A stretch of DNA of 64,000 nt from Paramesorhizobium endophyticum (GCF_014640615.1 NZ_BMHH01000018.1:1-64000); one strand, 5' to 3'. Shown: positions 7,061 through 15,891, counted from the stretch's first letter. Notes: generated from the sequence alone by a model not told the origin. Numbers and translations are program-made.

Positions 7061-7705
7061 CTATTGCCCTAGAAACGGGTTCGTCCTGCGCTCCTCACCG
7101 AACCGGCCTCCCGGCCCATGGCCGCAGATGAAGCCAACCTCGTCGCCGAGCGGAAGCAGTTTTTCCTTGATCGAGCGGATCAGCGCCGCATGGTCTCCGC
7201 CGGGCAGGTCGGTGCGTCCGATGGAGCCGTTGAAAAGCACGTCGCCCACATGGGCGAAATTTGCATCGCGGTTGAAATAGACCACATGGCCCGGCGCGTG
7301 GCCGGGGCAGTGCAGCACCTCGAACACATGTCTGCCGAAGGAGAGCTTGTCCCCCTCCAGCAGCCATCGATCCGGCGTCATGTTGCGAACGCCGCCGCTG
7401 ATGCCATAGCGCAGCGCGATCATCTCCAGATTGTCGAGCAGGAACTTGTCGGCCTCGTGCGGGCCGATGATCTCGATATCGAGCGCTTCCTTGAGGTCCA
7501 GCGCCCCGCCCGCATGGTCGATATGGCCATGGGTGAGCCAGATCGCCTCGGGCGTGACCCCGTTCGCCTGCAAGGCTTCCAGGATGCGATCCACATCGCC
7601 GCCCGGATCGATCACCACGCCCTTCTTGCTCTCGTCATCGAACAGAACCGTGCAATTCTGCTCGAAAGCGGTGACGGGAATGACGAGCGCCTTCAACTGG
7701 CCCAT
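7061..7705 (-). CDS. MBL-fold metallo-hydrolase, glyoxalase II-like (YcbL type)
   Basis: 214 residues, single metallo-beta-lactamase domain. The metal site motif THGHIDHAGG (His59, His61, Asp63, His64) is intact. Further ligands are in HCPGHAPGH, GDVLFNGSIGRTDLPGG and the final ICGHGPGG. Length and the GRTDLPGG motif match the short type II glyoxalases (YcbL/GloC), which hydrolyse S-lactoylglutathione-like thioesters and lack the C-terminal helical domain of GloB. Start preceded by ACAGGAGACATGTC. It converges with the BA14K pair. Confidence 0.88.
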   Translation of the reverse strand: MGQLKALVIPVTAFEQNCTVLFDDESKKGVVIDPGGDVDRILEALQANGVTPEAIWLTHGHIDHAGGALDLKEALDIEIIGPHEADKFLLDNLEMIALRYGISGGVRNMTPDRWLLEGDKLSFGRHVFEVLHCPGHAPGHVVYFNRDANFAHVGDVLFNGSIGRTDLPGGDHAALIRSIKEKLLPLGDEVGFICGHGPGGRFGEERRTNPFLGQ

Positions 7706-7760
7706 GACATGTCTCCTGTGAAATAAGCAAATAAGCCGCTGATTTGAAGGATGGAGTCGC

Positions 7761-8486
7761 TCACAGTTTCCGCCATTCCATCATCATTGTGAATGGCGCC
7801 AGCTGATATTTGCGCTCCCTGTCTTCCGGTGCGCCCAACGGCGCAGGTTCGTCGAAGAAAGTCAGGGTCAATCCCGCATCGAGCAGGGCCGTCATATAAG
7901 CGCTCAATGGCCGATGCCAGTTGCGTACCCTTATATCGTCCCACTCGACCCAGTCTGCCCTCTCCTTGAGATAATGTCCGAGCGGACGGTGCAGCCGACC
8001 ATCCTCGCCCTTGATCCAGCCAATCGTTCCATTGGATGTAACAAAGCTCGAGAGATTGGCGATCAACATCGTGCCGCCTGGTTTCAAGACCCGCGCCGCC
8101 TCGCGAATGGCCGCGCGCATATCGTTGATATCGATGAGGCTCAGATAAAAAACCGCAAGATCGAAAGCGCTATCATCGAACGGCAGGCGCTCGGCAAAGC
8201 CGGTAAAATATTCGCCTTCAGGATCCCGTATTCTTGCTTGCTTGATAAATGGCTCGACGGGGTCGATCCCTGTGGCCGCGACACCCAGTTCCTTCACCAT
8301 CCGGCAGAATCGGCCCTCGCCGCAGCCGATGTCGAGCATCCTTTGCGCACCGGACACCCTCACCCGCTCCAGCATCGGCTTATCAAGAATGAACTGGCGC
8401 GCAAAATCGCCCGCTTCCGGCATTCTGGCAATCCAGGCTTGGGATGAACTCAGCCAGCCGTTCTCGTCCGGGTCGCGCGAATCCAT
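7761..8486 (-). CDS. class I SAM-dependent methyltransferase
   Basis: 241 residues. Motif I is MLDIGCGEGRFCR, followed by the acidic residue in GIDPVEPFI and the later motif FDLAVFYLSLIDI, with VLKPGGTMLIANL as motif III. The C-terminal part (WHRPLSAYMTALLDAGL, then FFDEPAP) is typical of UbiE/SmtA-like small-molecule methyltransferases. The ATG at 8486 is preferred over a TTG at 8507. Substrate is unknown. It is 55 bases upstream of the MBL hydrolase on the same strand and the two may be cotranscribed. Confidence 0.85.
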   Translation of the reverse strand: MDSRDPDENGWLSSSQAWIARMPEAGDFARQFILDKPMLERVRVSGAQRMLDIGCGEGRFCRMVKELGVAATGIDPVEPFIKQARIRDPEGEYFTGFAERLPFDDSAFDLAVFYLSLIDINDMRAAIREAARVLKPGGTMLIANLSSFVTSNGTIGWIKGEDGRLHRPLGHYLKERADWVEWDDIRVRNWHRPLSAYMTALLDAGLTLTFFDEPAPLGAPEDRERKYQLAPFTMMMEWRKL

Positions 8487-8717
8487 TGATCGGTCTTTCT
8501 CAGTCAATTCCCTTGAACAACGTCTTTAAATACCCGCTTGCTTTGAAAAAGAAATGCGTGCCGGAATATATATATCGCTGCCTTCCCTGCAGAGAAGCCT
8601 CGCGAACGCCGGACGCCGCGCCACCACCGCAGCAGTGGCAGTCCATCACGCAAAAAAGCCACCCGGGCGAGCCCTCATCAGGCTCGACCCGAGCAAGCCT
8701 CTCGATTGTCCTCACGC

Positions 8718-9002
8718 TTATGCCTGCTTGGCAACCGCGTTCTTGATGAGGCCGATGATGGCGGTGAGCACGATGCCGCCGATACCGCCGCCTGCGATGT
8801 GGCCCACGGCTCCGCTGAGCGCGGAATCGAGGCTGCCATTGCTCAAGAGCGGCAGAAGCTGGCTGAGCAGGATGCCGCCAATGCCGCCCGCCACGGTATT
8901 TCCAGCCGTACCGAGACTCAAATTCTTGGCTGCGCCGGCAATATTGCCACCGACAGCGCCGGATATCAGCTGGATGATGATGGGAATAAGTTGAGATTCC
9001 AT
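8718..9002 (-). CDS. glycine-rich hydrophobic small protein of unknown function
   Basis: 94 residues starting MESQLIPIIIQLISGAVGGN. Two glycine-zipper-like stretches are visible (GGNIAGAAKNLSLG, AGGIGGILLSQLL, and AGGGIGGIVLTAIIG), so the chain probably inserts in the membrane or self-associates. Similar short proteins occur in Rhizobiales as hypothetical proteins. A longer frame starting at 9095 exists, but the ATG at 9002 with GGGGTGACAATT in front is more likely. No catalytic residues are seen. Confidence 0.7.
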   Translation of the reverse strand: MESQLIPIIIQLISGAVGGNIAGAAKNLSLGTAGNTVAGGIGGILLSQLLPLLSNGSLDSALSGAVGHIAGGGIGGIVLTAIIGLIKNAVAKQA

Positions 9003-9106
9003 AATTGTCACCCCGTCTAAGTGTTTCCTCGCCGCAGCAGAATCTCCGGCAAGATGGATGTTGGACGGTTTGTGGATAAAGTCAAACAAGATCATACATT
9101 CAACAA

Positions 9107-9137
9107 TAAAAAAGCGACGGAATCCGCCGCTTTTCTT
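9107..9137 (-). terminator. likely terminator of ilvE
   Basis: AAAGCGACGGA and TCCGCCGCTTT form a stem with one mismatch. On the minus strand the stem is followed by a T-run, about 100 bases after the ilvE stop codon. A-rich and T-rich flanks on both sides would let it work in either direction. Confidence 0.65.
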
Positions 9138-9233
9138 GTTTGTAACTTAATATAACATTTCCAGAATAGAGGAGAAGTAGGGGATAGGGAATATGTTTTG
9201 TATACTCCCTTACTCCCCTATTCACTTATTCCC

Positions 9234-10124
9234 TCATTCCGCCGCGGCCCTCTTCGGAGTCACCTCAGCCATATAGTCATGCATCAGATTGGCGGTGATA
9301 TCGCCGACCGTGAAGCGATGCGGCCCGATTTCAGCCACCGGCGTCACTTCCGCCGCAGTGCCCGTGAGGAAGCATTGCTCGAATCCATCAAGCTCCTCCG
9401 GCATGATCGCGCGCTCGACCACCTCGTAGCCACGGCGCTTGGCGAGGTCGATCACCGTGCGGCGCGTGATGCCGTCGAGGAAGCAGTCGGGCGTCGGCGT
9501 ATGGATGACGCCGTCCTTGACGAAGAAGATGTTGGCGCCGGTCGCCTCTGCCACCTGCCCGCGCCAGTCCAGCATCATCGCATCCGCATAGCCCTTGGCT
9601 TCCGCCGCGTGCTTGGAGATGGTGCAGATCATGTAAAGGCCGGACGCCTTGGATTTCGACGGCGCGGTGCGCGGGTCGGGGCGGCGGTACTGCGCGATGT
9701 CGAGGCGGATGCCCTTCAGCTTCTGCTCGGGATCGAAATAGCTCGGCCACTGCCAGATCGCGATGGCGACATTGATGCGGTTCTGCTGCGCCGAAACGCC
9801 CATCGATTCGCTGCCGCGCCAGGCGATCGGGCGCACATAGGCATCCTCGAAGCCCTGCTTGGCGAGCAGCTGGCGGCAGGCGTCGTTGATCTCGGCCACA
9901 GAGTACGGAACCTCGAAACCGAGGATGCGGGCGGATTCGTGCAGGCGCTCGGTATGCTCGTTGAGCTTGAAGATCTCGCCGCCATAGGCGCGCTCGCCCT
10001 CGAACACGGCGCTGCCGTAATGCAGGCCATGGGTCAATACATGCAGCTTCGCATCCGCCCAGCGAATAAATTCGCCATTCATCCAGATGGTGCCCTCAAG
10101 CTGATCGAACGGAACGGATGCCAT
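9234..10124 (-). CDS. ilvE: branched-chain amino acid aminotransferase
   Basis: 296-residue fold-type IV PLP enzyme that interconverts branched-chain amino acids and their 2-oxo acids. The N-terminal LHYGSAVFEGERAY, the PLP lysine region SKSKASGLYM (Lys159), the EATGANIFF motif and FLTGTAAEVTPV are all present. The length is normal for the family. The start is preceded by GGAGGTTAAC. It is divergent from petP, the same neighbourhood I recall from other Rhizobiales. Confidence 0.95.
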   Translation of the reverse strand: MASVPFDQLEGTIWMNGEFIRWADAKLHVLTHGLHYGSAVFEGERAYGGEIFKLNEHTERLHESARILGFEVPYSVAEINDACRQLLAKQGFEDAYVRPIAWRGSESMGVSAQQNRINVAIAIWQWPSYFDPEQKLKGIRLDIAQYRRPDPRTAPSKSKASGLYMICTISKHAAEAKGYADAMMLDWRGQVAEATGANIFFVKDGVIHTPTPDCFLDGITRRTVIDLAKRRGYEVVERAIMPEELDGFEQCFLTGTAAEVTPVAEIGPHRFTVGDITANLMHDYMAEVTPKRAAAE

Positions 10125-10478
10125 GTTAACCTCCAGGCGTTTCCCCTAAGCATATACCGAAAAGTTCAGATCTTTCGGATTATACGCTGTTTAAAATTGA
10201 ATCATGATCCGAAAGTCGCAGGGTTTTGCGCAAGATCATGCGTTGCTTTAAGACCGGATCTGTGCGGTACCATCCGTTTCCGGCCAACGGAAGGCAGGCT
10301 GCCGGACAGGGTGAATTATACACATTTCCAAGAGGGATTATGTCTTGAAAAGCCGTATAAACTTTATCTTTCGTTCAAAAGATGGCCGTCAGCTTGGCAA
10401 AAATTACCAGCGCCTCGAAAATATGTCAACAAGGCTGACATATTTTTCTCGTTTGATGGAGTTCGCCGCGTGACATCA
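10125..10478. repeat. divergent intergenic region with decayed family G repeats
   Basis: The 354-base gap holds two palindromic pieces: GCATATACCGAAAAGTT facing CTTTCGGATTATACGC at about 10149-10187, and ATCATGATCCGAAAGTC facing GCGCAAGATCATGCG at about 10202-10243. Both resemble the family G element seen clearly near 59.55 kb. The rest should contain the promoters for ilvE and petP, which I cannot place. The frame on the plus strand is open across this gap but shows no protein-like composition. Confidence 0.5.
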
Positions 10479-10976
10479 ATGAAAGATGAAGCCAGCCACA
10501 TCGCCAAAGCCCTCTCCGGTGAGGATGCTCCCGAGCTCCATATTATCGAGCTTCTGTTCTTCGCTTACCGGGATTTCACCGCCGATCCCGACCTGATTCT
10601 GGAGAAGATCGGTTTCGGCCGCGCCCATCACCGGGTGCTTTATTTCATCAACCGCAAACCGGGCATGACTGTGGCCGAGCTTCTGGACGTGCTGAAGATC
10701 ACCAAGCAGAGCCTGGCCCGGGTGCTGAAGCAATTGATCGACACGGAGCATGTCGTGCAGCTGACCGGCCCGCGCGACCGGCGCCAGCGGGAACTCTACC
10801 CGACACCGAAGGGCCGCGAGCTAGCCCTCGCCCTCGCCCTGCCACAGTCCCGCCGTATCGCGCGGGCGCTTAATGAAAGCGGGCCCGAGAATCGCGCGGC
10901 GATCGAGCACTTCCTGAAAGCCATGGTCAATCCGGACCAGCGGGCGCAGATCGACAGTTTGCCCGCGGCGGGTTAG
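10479..10976 (+). CDS. petP: MarR family regulator, PetP-like
   Basis: 165 residues. The winged-helix region is HHRVLYFINRKPGMTV, then LLDVLKITKQSLARVLKQLIDTEH, with the wing GPRDRRQRELYPTPKG, all MarR hallmarks. In Rhodobacter capsulatus, petP and petR lie together and petR encodes an OmpR-like regulator. The same order here (MarR, then OmpR-type, 24 bases apart) supports the name. The frame is open far upstream, but the ATG at 10479 (or GTG at 10470) begins the recognisable protein. The signal sensed is unknown. Confidence 0.82.
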   Translation: MKDEASHIAKALSGEDAPELHIIELLFFAYRDFTADPDLILEKIGFGRAHHRVLYFINRKPGMTVAELLDVLKITKQSLARVLKQLIDTEHVVQLTGPRDRRQRELYPTPKGRELALALALPQSRRIARALNESGPENRAAIEHFLKAMVNPDQRAQIDSLPAAG

Positions 10977-11000
10977 AATTGCGAACAGTAGAGGGATGAG

Positions 11001-11726
11001 ATGAGCACAAGGGGTACAGAGATGGCCATGGAACAGAAGCCGGTTTCCGACGACGCGCCGCACCTTCTCGTTGTCGATGACGACACCCGCATCCGCAGCC
11101 TCCTGTCGCAATATCTGACCGGCAGCGGCTTCCGCGTCACCGTCGCCGCCAATGCGGCGGAAGCGCGGCGCAAGCTGGAAGGCATCGATTTCGACCTCCT
11201 GATCCTCGACATCATGATGCCGGGCGAAACCGGCGTGACGCTGACCAAATCGCTGCGCGAGACCAAGGACGTGCCGATCCTGATGCTGACCGCCCTGTCG
11301 GAAACCGACAACCGCATCGACGGTCTCGAGGCGGGCGCGGATGATTACCTGCCCAAGCCCTTCGATCCGCGCGAACTGATCCTGCGCATCAACAACATCC
11401 TGCGCCGCGGCGCGGCCCCGCAGACGCCGAAGATCGAGCAGGTCGTGTTCGGCCCCTACACCTTCTTCATCCCGCGCAAGGAGCTCCGCAAGGGCAGCGA
11501 GAACATCAAGCTGACCGACCGCGAACAGGACATCATGGCCATCTTCGCCGAGCGCGCCGGCGAAACGGTCCCGCGCCACGAGCTGACCGGCAGTGAAGGC
11601 GAAGTCGGCGAGCGCACCATCGACGTCCAGATCAACCGCCTGCGCCGCAAGATCGAGCAGGACCCGGCCAACCCGGTGTGGCTCCAGACCGTGCGGGGCA
11701 TCGGGTATAAGCTCAGTATAGAGTGA
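11001..11726 (+). CDS. petR: OmpR-family response regulator, PetR-like
   Basis: 241 residues. The receiver domain has the acidic pair VVDDD, the phospho-acceptor Asp70 in LLILDIMMPGETG, the Thr/Ser switch MLTALSE and the lysine in YLPKPFDP. The C-terminal winged helix of the OmpR/PhoB type shows KLTDREQDI and the recognition part RTIDVQINRLRRKIE, ending TVRGIGYKL. It should be phosphorylated by the kinase encoded just downstream. A family C repeat element separates the two genes, so coexpression may be uncoupled. Confidence 0.9.
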   Translation: MSTRGTEMAMEQKPVSDDAPHLLVVDDDTRIRSLLSQYLTGSGFRVTVAANAAEARRKLEGIDFDLLILDIMMPGETGVTLTKSLRETKDVPILMLTALSETDNRIDGLEAGADDYLPKPFDPRELILRINNILRRGAAPQTPKIEQVVFGPYTFFIPRKELRKGSENIKLTDREQDIMAIFAERAGETVPRHELTGSEGEVGERTIDVQINRLRRKIEQDPANPVWLQTVRGIGYKLSIE

Positions 11727-11760
11727 TGCGGCTTTAACATGGGCGCCATTTCCTTCCACC

Positions 11761-11919
11761 ACCCCCCTCTGCCCTGCCGGGCATCTCCCCCACAAGGGGG
11801 GAGATCAGCCGTCATTGGCCTTCGGCACCAATCTCTTACTTCGCAGAATAGAGGCGGACGGTGGTGTCAGCCAATCTCCCCCCTTGTGGGGGAGATGCCC
11901 GGCAGGGCAGAGGGGGGTA
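11761..11919. repeat. family C palindromic element, copy 1
   Basis: Inverted arms of more than 40 bases: CCCCCCTCTGCCCTGCCGGG, then CATCTCCCCCACAAGGGG, on the left, and CCCCTTGTGGGGGAGATG, then CCCGGCAGGGCAGAGGGGGG, on the right, with a short unrelated centre. It sits between the response regulator and histidine kinase genes. Other copies lie near 18.0, 25.1, 50.8 and 63.6 kb. Confidence 0.88.
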
Positions 11920-11944
11920 AATCCAGAAAGCGACTCCCGGCGAA

Positions 11945-13285
11945 ATGAAATCCCTCTGGACGAAATTCGCCCGATGGCTGGCGCACCAGATGCCGAAGCG
12001 GCTTTATGCCCGCTCGCTCATCATCGTCATTGTGCCGATGGTGCTGCTGCAATCGGTCATCGCCTTCGTCTTCATGGAGCGCCATTGGCAGATGGTGACG
12101 GAGCGTCTTTCCATGGCCGTGGTGCGCGATATCTCCGCCATCATCGACATCATCGAGACCTATCCGCAGGATCCGGGCTATGAGAACATCATCCGCATTG
12201 CCCAGCAGCGCCTCGGGCTGAACATCTCCATCCTGCCGCCCAACCCCCTGCCCCCGCCGGGGCCGAAGCCGTTCTTCTCCATCCTCGACGATTTTCTGGG
12301 CGAGGAGATCACCCGCCAGATCAACCGGCCGTTCTGGCTGGACACGGTGGGCGATTCCGATTTGATCGAAATCCGCATCCAGCTTGAGGACAAGGTCCTG
12401 CGCGTCTTCGCCCGCCGCAGCCAGGCCTATGCCTCCAACACGCTGATTTTCCTGACCTGGATGGTCGGCACCGCGCTGGTGCTGCTTTCCATCGCCATCC
12501 TCTTCCTGCGCAACCAGATCATGCCTATCCAGCAGCTGGCCAAAGCCGCAGAAAGCTTCGGCAAAGGGCAGCCGATGCCCGAAGGCTTCCGCCCGCGCGG
12601 CGCGGAAGAAGTCCGCCGCGCCGGCATCGCCTTCATACAGATGCGCGAGCGCATTGAGCGCCAGATCGAGCAGCGTACCGCGATGCTGTCAGGCGTGAGC
12701 CACGATTTGCGCACCATCCTGACCCGCTTCAAGCTGCAACTGGCCCTCGCCGGCTCGAATATCGATACCGAGCCGCTCAACCAGGATATCGAGGACATGC
12801 AGAACATGCTCGAAGGCTATCTCGCTTTCGCGCGCGGCGAGGCGGAGGAGGAACAGGGCAATTTCGACCTCACCCGCCTTTTCGACAAGCTCGCCGAGGA
12901 GGCGAAACTGCGCGACCGCGGGTTCCGCTCCACGATAGAAGGCGACAGCACCGTCGAAGTCCGCCCCAAAGCCTTCACCCGCCTCATCGGCAATCTCGTC
13001 GGCAACGCCTTCCGCTACGCGCAGAATGTCGAGATCACGGCGGTGCATGACGACGCGTCGCTGACTGTCACCATCGACGATGACGGCAGCGGCATTCCCG
13101 AGGACAAGCGCGACGATGTGTTCAAGCCCTTCGTCCGCCTCGACGAAGCCCGCAACCAGGATTCCAGCGGCACCGGCCTCGGCCTCGCCATCGCCCGCGA
13201 CATCGCCCGCAGCCACGGCGGCGACATCACCCTTCACGACAGCCCGCTGGGGGGACTGAGAGCCGTGGTGCGGATACCTGTGTGA
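11945..13285 (+). CDS. EnvZ-like sensor histidine kinase
   Basis: 446 residues. One transmembrane helix at about 24-43, a periplasmic loop with a proline-rich PPNPLPPPGPKP stretch, a second helix at about 165-188, a HAMP linker, the H box VSHDLRTILTR with His253, and an ATPase domain with NLVGNAFRYA, DDDGSGIP and GTGLGLAIARDI. The residue after Arg-Thr in the H box is Ile258 rather than the common proline. This is the cognate partner of the regulator upstream. In EnvZ/OmpR-like systems of alphaproteobacteria the role is envelope or respiratory control; the signal here is not known. Confidence 0.9.
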   Translation: MKSLWTKFARWLAHQMPKRLYARSLIIVIVPMVLLQSVIAFVFMERHWQMVTERLSMAVVRDISAIIDIIETYPQDPGYENIIRIAQQRLGLNISILPPNPLPPPGPKPFFSILDDFLGEEITRQINRPFWLDTVGDSDLIEIRIQLEDKVLRVFARRSQAYASNTLIFLTWMVGTALVLLSIAILFLRNQIMPIQQLAKAAESFGKGQPMPEGFRPRGAEEVRRAGIAFIQMRERIERQIEQRTAMLSGVSHDLRTILTRFKLQLALAGSNIDTEPLNQDIEDMQNMLEGYLAFARGEAEEEQGNFDLTRLFDKLAEEAKLRDRGFRSTIEGDSTVEVRPKAFTRLIGNLVGNAFRYAQNVEITAVHDDASLTVTIDDDGSGIPEDKRDDVFKPFVRLDEARNQDSSGTGLGLAIARDIARSHGGDITLHDSPLGGLRAVVRIPV

Positions 13286-13300
13286 CCCATCTTGATTTAC

Positions 13301-13319
13301 TGTAAGTTTTTTGCTTACA
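13301..13319. promoter_or_regulatory. candidate HigA operator
   Basis: TGTAAG, seven bases, then CTTACA is a perfect inverted repeat seven bases before the toxin start codon. This is the usual position for autoregulation of a HigBA operon. Confidence 0.5.
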
Positions 13320-13325
13320 TAGACC

Positions 13326-13604
13326 ATGATCAAATCGTTCAGGAACAAAGCGCTGGAAACCCTGTTCGAAACTGGCAAATCCGGCAAGATCGATGCCAAA
13401 TTGCACAAAAGGATTCTGGTGCGTCTCGACCGGCTGGAACAATCCGAACGACCGGAAAATATGAACCTTCCTGGATTCAACTTTCATGCGCTGAACGGTT
13501 ATGATCCAACCCGCTATACGGTTCATGTAAATGGGCCGTGGTGCATTACGTTTGAATTCGATGGAAAGGATGCGGTTCGCGTCGATTTCGAGCAATATCA
13601 TTGA
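13326..13604 (+). CDS. higB: HigB-like (RelE superfamily) toxin
   Basis: 92 residues beginning MIKSFRNKALETLFETGKSG, with RLDRLEQSERPENMNLPGF and HALNG in the middle and WCITFEFDG near the end, all typical of HigB. These enzymes cleave translating mRNA at the ribosome. The toxin precedes the antitoxin, the inverted order that defines higBA. The antitoxin begins 21 bases downstream. It lies directly after the histidine kinase gene. Confidence 0.88.
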   Translation: MIKSFRNKALETLFETGKSGKIDAKLHKRILVRLDRLEQSERPENMNLPGFNFHALNGYDPTRYTVHVNGPWCITFEFDGKDAVRVDFEQYH

Positions 13605-13625
13605 CCGCTGCCCAAGGAGAGCAAG

Positions 13626-13934
13626 ATGACCGCGCATGAAGCAAAGCGTCCAATCGAGCGCTGCCCGTCTCATCCCGGGGCGCTGCTTGAAGACATCATC
13701 CCGGCCACAGGGAAAACCAAGGCGGAAATCGCCCATCTGCTCGGCATATCGCGCCAGCAGCTTTACGATATTCTGCGGGAGAGAAAGCCGGTTTCGCCGA
13801 ACATTGCCGCTCGCCTCGGCAAAATGTTTGGCGATGGTCCGGCGGTGTGGCTGCGGATGCAGGCCGCCTATGATGCCTGGCATGTCGCGCGCGAGGTGGA
13901 TGTTTCGAATATCCCAACCCTGCACGCTGCGTGA
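13626..13934 (+). CDS. higA: HigA-like antitoxin
   Basis: 102 residues with an Xre-type helix-turn-helix (KTKAEIAHLLGISRQQLYDI) preceded by HPGALLEDIIPATG, the HigA/VapI signature, and followed by NIAARLGKMFGDGPAVWL. It should bind HigB and repress the operon through the dyad at 13301-13319. Ribosome binding site AAGGAGAGC. Confidence 0.9.
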   Translation: MTAHEAKRPIERCPSHPGALLEDIIPATGKTKAEIAHLLGISRQQLYDILRERKPVSPNIAARLGKMFGDGPAVWLRMQAAYDAWHVAREVDVSNIPTLHAA

Positions 13935-13959
13935 AGCGGGCTAATGCGCTTCACCTTTA

Positions 13960-14219
13960 GATGAAACGGTCTCGTTCTTTTATCGTTGTGGCTACGTCAC
14001 CGTAGAGGAATGGATCCCAGTGACAAGCACTGGGATGACGGGGTGGAGATGTTTCTCCACTACTGATATGTTTCTACCAAGCGGGGAGTTCCGAGGTTTG
14101 CTTGCCAACAGCAAAGCAATCCGTCATCCCAGTGCTTGTCACTGGGATCCATTCCTCCACGCTTCCACGACAACAACGGTCCCAAACCGGAATTCAGGCG
14201 ATTCCACTAAAATGAAACG
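13960..14219. repeat. family A palindromic intergenic element, copy 2
   Basis: A well-preserved copy beginning ATGAAACGGTCTCGTTCTTT and ending GGCGATTCCACTAAAATG. The inner arms carry GATCCCAGTGACAAGCACTG and its mirror. It fills the convergent gap between higA and the csaA-like gene. Confidence 0.88.
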
Positions 14220-14221
14220 CC

Positions 14222-14563
14222 CTAAAACAGCCTGCCCCCGTTCGGCACAGGCTTATCAATCGCGGCGAGCACCACCGCGCCCTCTTCGTCCGGCAAGCCG
14301 AGCGTCAGCACTTCCGACATGAACGGGCCGATCTGGCGTGGCGGGAAGTTGACGACCGCCAGCACCTGGCGGCCCACCAGCTCTTCCGGCGTATAATGCC
14401 TGGTGATCTGCGCCGAGGATTTGCGCACGCCTATCTCCGCGCCGAAATCGATCTTCAGCTTGATGGCTGGTTTTCGGGCTTCCGGAAAGGGCGCGGCCTC
14501 GACAATCGTGCCGCAGCGTATGTCCACCTTCTCGAAATCGTCCCAGCTGATCGTATCACTCAT
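14222..14563 (-). CDS. csaA: tRNA-binding domain protein, CsaA-like
   Basis: 113 residues consisting of one OB-fold tRNA-binding domain. [23 protein letters not shown] at the start, [15 protein letters not shown] in the middle, [23 protein letters not shown] and the end are all typical of CsaA. CsaA homologs bind tRNA-like structures and were proposed as export-related chaperones. The ATG at 14563 is chosen; 14575 would add four residues. Confidence 0.87.
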   Translation of the reverse strand: MSDTISWDDFEKVDIRCGTIVEAAPFPEARKPAIKLKIDFGAEIGVRKSSAQITRHYTPEELVGRQVLAVVNFPPRQIGPFMSEVLTLGLPDEEGAVVLAAIDKPVPNGGRLF

Positions 14564-14727
14564 CATCCCACCCAATCAGTTCAGCACCAGGATATGCTGA
14601 GATTCAGGTTAGGACGAGGCGAAAATGGTGCTTTCGAGAACCGGAGCGCAGCGTACTCCCGTACGTGAGCACCGGAAGCGCAGAAAACGCCATTTGCAGA
14701 CCGTCCTTACCTGAATATCAGCGTATC

Positions 14728-15228
14728 CTAGGCGTGTCCTACCGTCTCGAACAATACGCTGTCCAGCGCCTCGCGCGCCGTTACGCCCGACCAGACGACG
14801 AACTGGAAAGCCTGGAAATAATTCTCGCAGGCTTCGAGCGCGCAGCCGAGGAGCACTTCCACCTGCCGGTTGGTCGGCTCCGCGCCGCCGGCAAGCAGCA
14901 GCGACTGGCGGAACATGATCGCGCCTTCCTGCTGCCAATAGTCGAAATGCCCCATCAGCAATTGCTCATTGATGAGCGAAAGCAGCCGCATCATCTCGTT
15001 GATGCGCGCCTCACCCACCCGGATGTCGAAGGCGCAGGCCAGATGCAGCGCCTCGCAATCTTCCATCCAGGAGAAGGAGACGTGGTAATCCGTCCACGAT
15101 CCCGCCACCGACATGGCAATTTCATCGTCGCCTGTACGCTCGAACGACCAGTCGTTTGAATACGCGACCTGCTCAATGACATCCACCGGATGTGCATCGC
15201 GAGCGATTGCAAGCTCAAGAAGGCTCAT
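14728..15228 (-). CDS. YbjN domain-containing protein
   Basis: 166 residues starting MSLLELAIARDAHPVDVIE. The domain is the YbjN or type III secretion chaperone-like fold, seen in WSFERTGDDEIAMSVAGSW, the acidic SWMEDCEALHLAC strand and INEQLLMGHFDYWQQEGAIMF by family resemblance. YbjN-like proteins affect stress tolerance and motility in enterobacteria, but the molecular role is unknown. The start at 15228 has CAGGAA at good spacing; in-frame ATGs at 15234 and 15318 are alternatives. The 150 bases to the csaA-like gene show no clear feature. Confidence 0.82.
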   Translation of the reverse strand: MSLLELAIARDAHPVDVIEQVAYSNDWSFERTGDDEIAMSVAGSWTDYHVSFSWMEDCEALHLACAFDIRVGEARINEMMRLLSLINEQLLMGHFDYWQQEGAIMFRQSLLLAGGAEPTNRQVEVLLGCALEACENYFQAFQFVVWSGVTAREALDSVLFETVGHA

Positions 15229-15570
15229 GACCATTTCCTGTATCTGGAGCAGGCCCTTCAAAAAAAGGCCATACTCGATATCTTGGGACGAGCGCACCGC
15301 ACGCCCGCCCGAAAGCACACGTCAACACTTCACTGATACTGGAGAACGGCCTGTAGGCACTGAACCCGCTAACACCCCTCGCGCCGTCACCACATGACTG
15401 CTTCGAATCATGTAGTGATTTCAGTCTATTGATGCTGAGTCAGAGCGCTAGTCCCTTTTCGCAACAAGCGGCGAAAGCATGTGGACAGAGGCTGTAGCGG
15501 AGGCTGGCGCGAGGCCAATAACCGACTCTAAGAAAACGGTTTTTGGCGCTCGCAGCCTGTTGATAATTTT
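15229..15570. other. gene-free gap
   Basis: About 340 bases between the ubiK-like gene and the ybjN-like gene, both on the minus strand. I see no coding frame, no strong terminator and no member of the repeat families. The promoter of the ybjN-like gene should lie here. Confidence 0.4.
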
Positions 15571-15891
15571 TTAGGAATTATCTTTGGATTTCGTCGCGGC
15601 AGAGGAAGATTTGGCGGATTTGGCCGTCTGCTCCGCCTCGATTTTGGCAAGACGCGTCTCCAGCGCTTCGATCCGCGCGGTCAGCGCGCTGTTTTCCGTG
15701 CGTGCCCGGACGGCCATTTCGCGCACCGCGTCGAAATCCTCGCGCTGCACCACATCCATGGAATTGAGCAACCGCTCGGCCTGCCCGCGAAAGGCGGTTT
15801 CCACCTCGCGCCGCACGCCCTGGGCCGCGCCTGCCGCATCGGTCACAAGCTTGGCGAGTTCATCCAGAACCCTGTTCGTTCCGCTGTTCAT
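15571..15891 (-). CDS. accessory factor UbiK family protein (BMFP domain)
   Basis: 106 residues. An N-terminal helix ([20 protein letters not shown]) is followed by [20 protein letters not shown] and a coiled coil with heptads [17 protein letters not shown], then a lysine and serine rich tail. This matches the BMFP/UbiK family, small trimeric coiled-coil proteins that assist ubiquinone biosynthesis under aerobic conditions and can fuse membranes in vitro. The start at 15891 is chosen; the longer frame to 15954 overlaps the lgt promoter region. Divergent from lgt. Confidence 0.85.
   Translation of the reverse strand: MNSGTNRVLDELAKLVTDAAGAAQGVRREVETAFRGQAERLLNSMDVVQREDFDAVREMAVRARTENSALTARIEALETRLAKIEAEQTAKSAKSSSAATKSKDNS

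Noticed and set aside
9198-10478. Long plus-strand open frame upstream of the MarR gene
   Set aside because: It overlaps ilvE on the opposite strand for most of its length and has the skewed His/Arg-rich composition of antisense frames in GC-rich DNA. Only the part from 10479 is protein-like.
10821-11795. 324-residue minus-strand frame over petP and petR
   Set aside because: It is antisense to two well-supported genes and its sequence resembles no protein family.
12689-13480. 263-residue minus-strand frame over the histidine kinase
   Set aside because: Antisense to conserved kinase motifs; composition is typical of a shadow frame.
13326-13934. HigBA reading as a restriction or defence island
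   Set aside because: Only a two-gene toxin-antitoxin module is visible, with no methylase, nuclease or helicase nearby.
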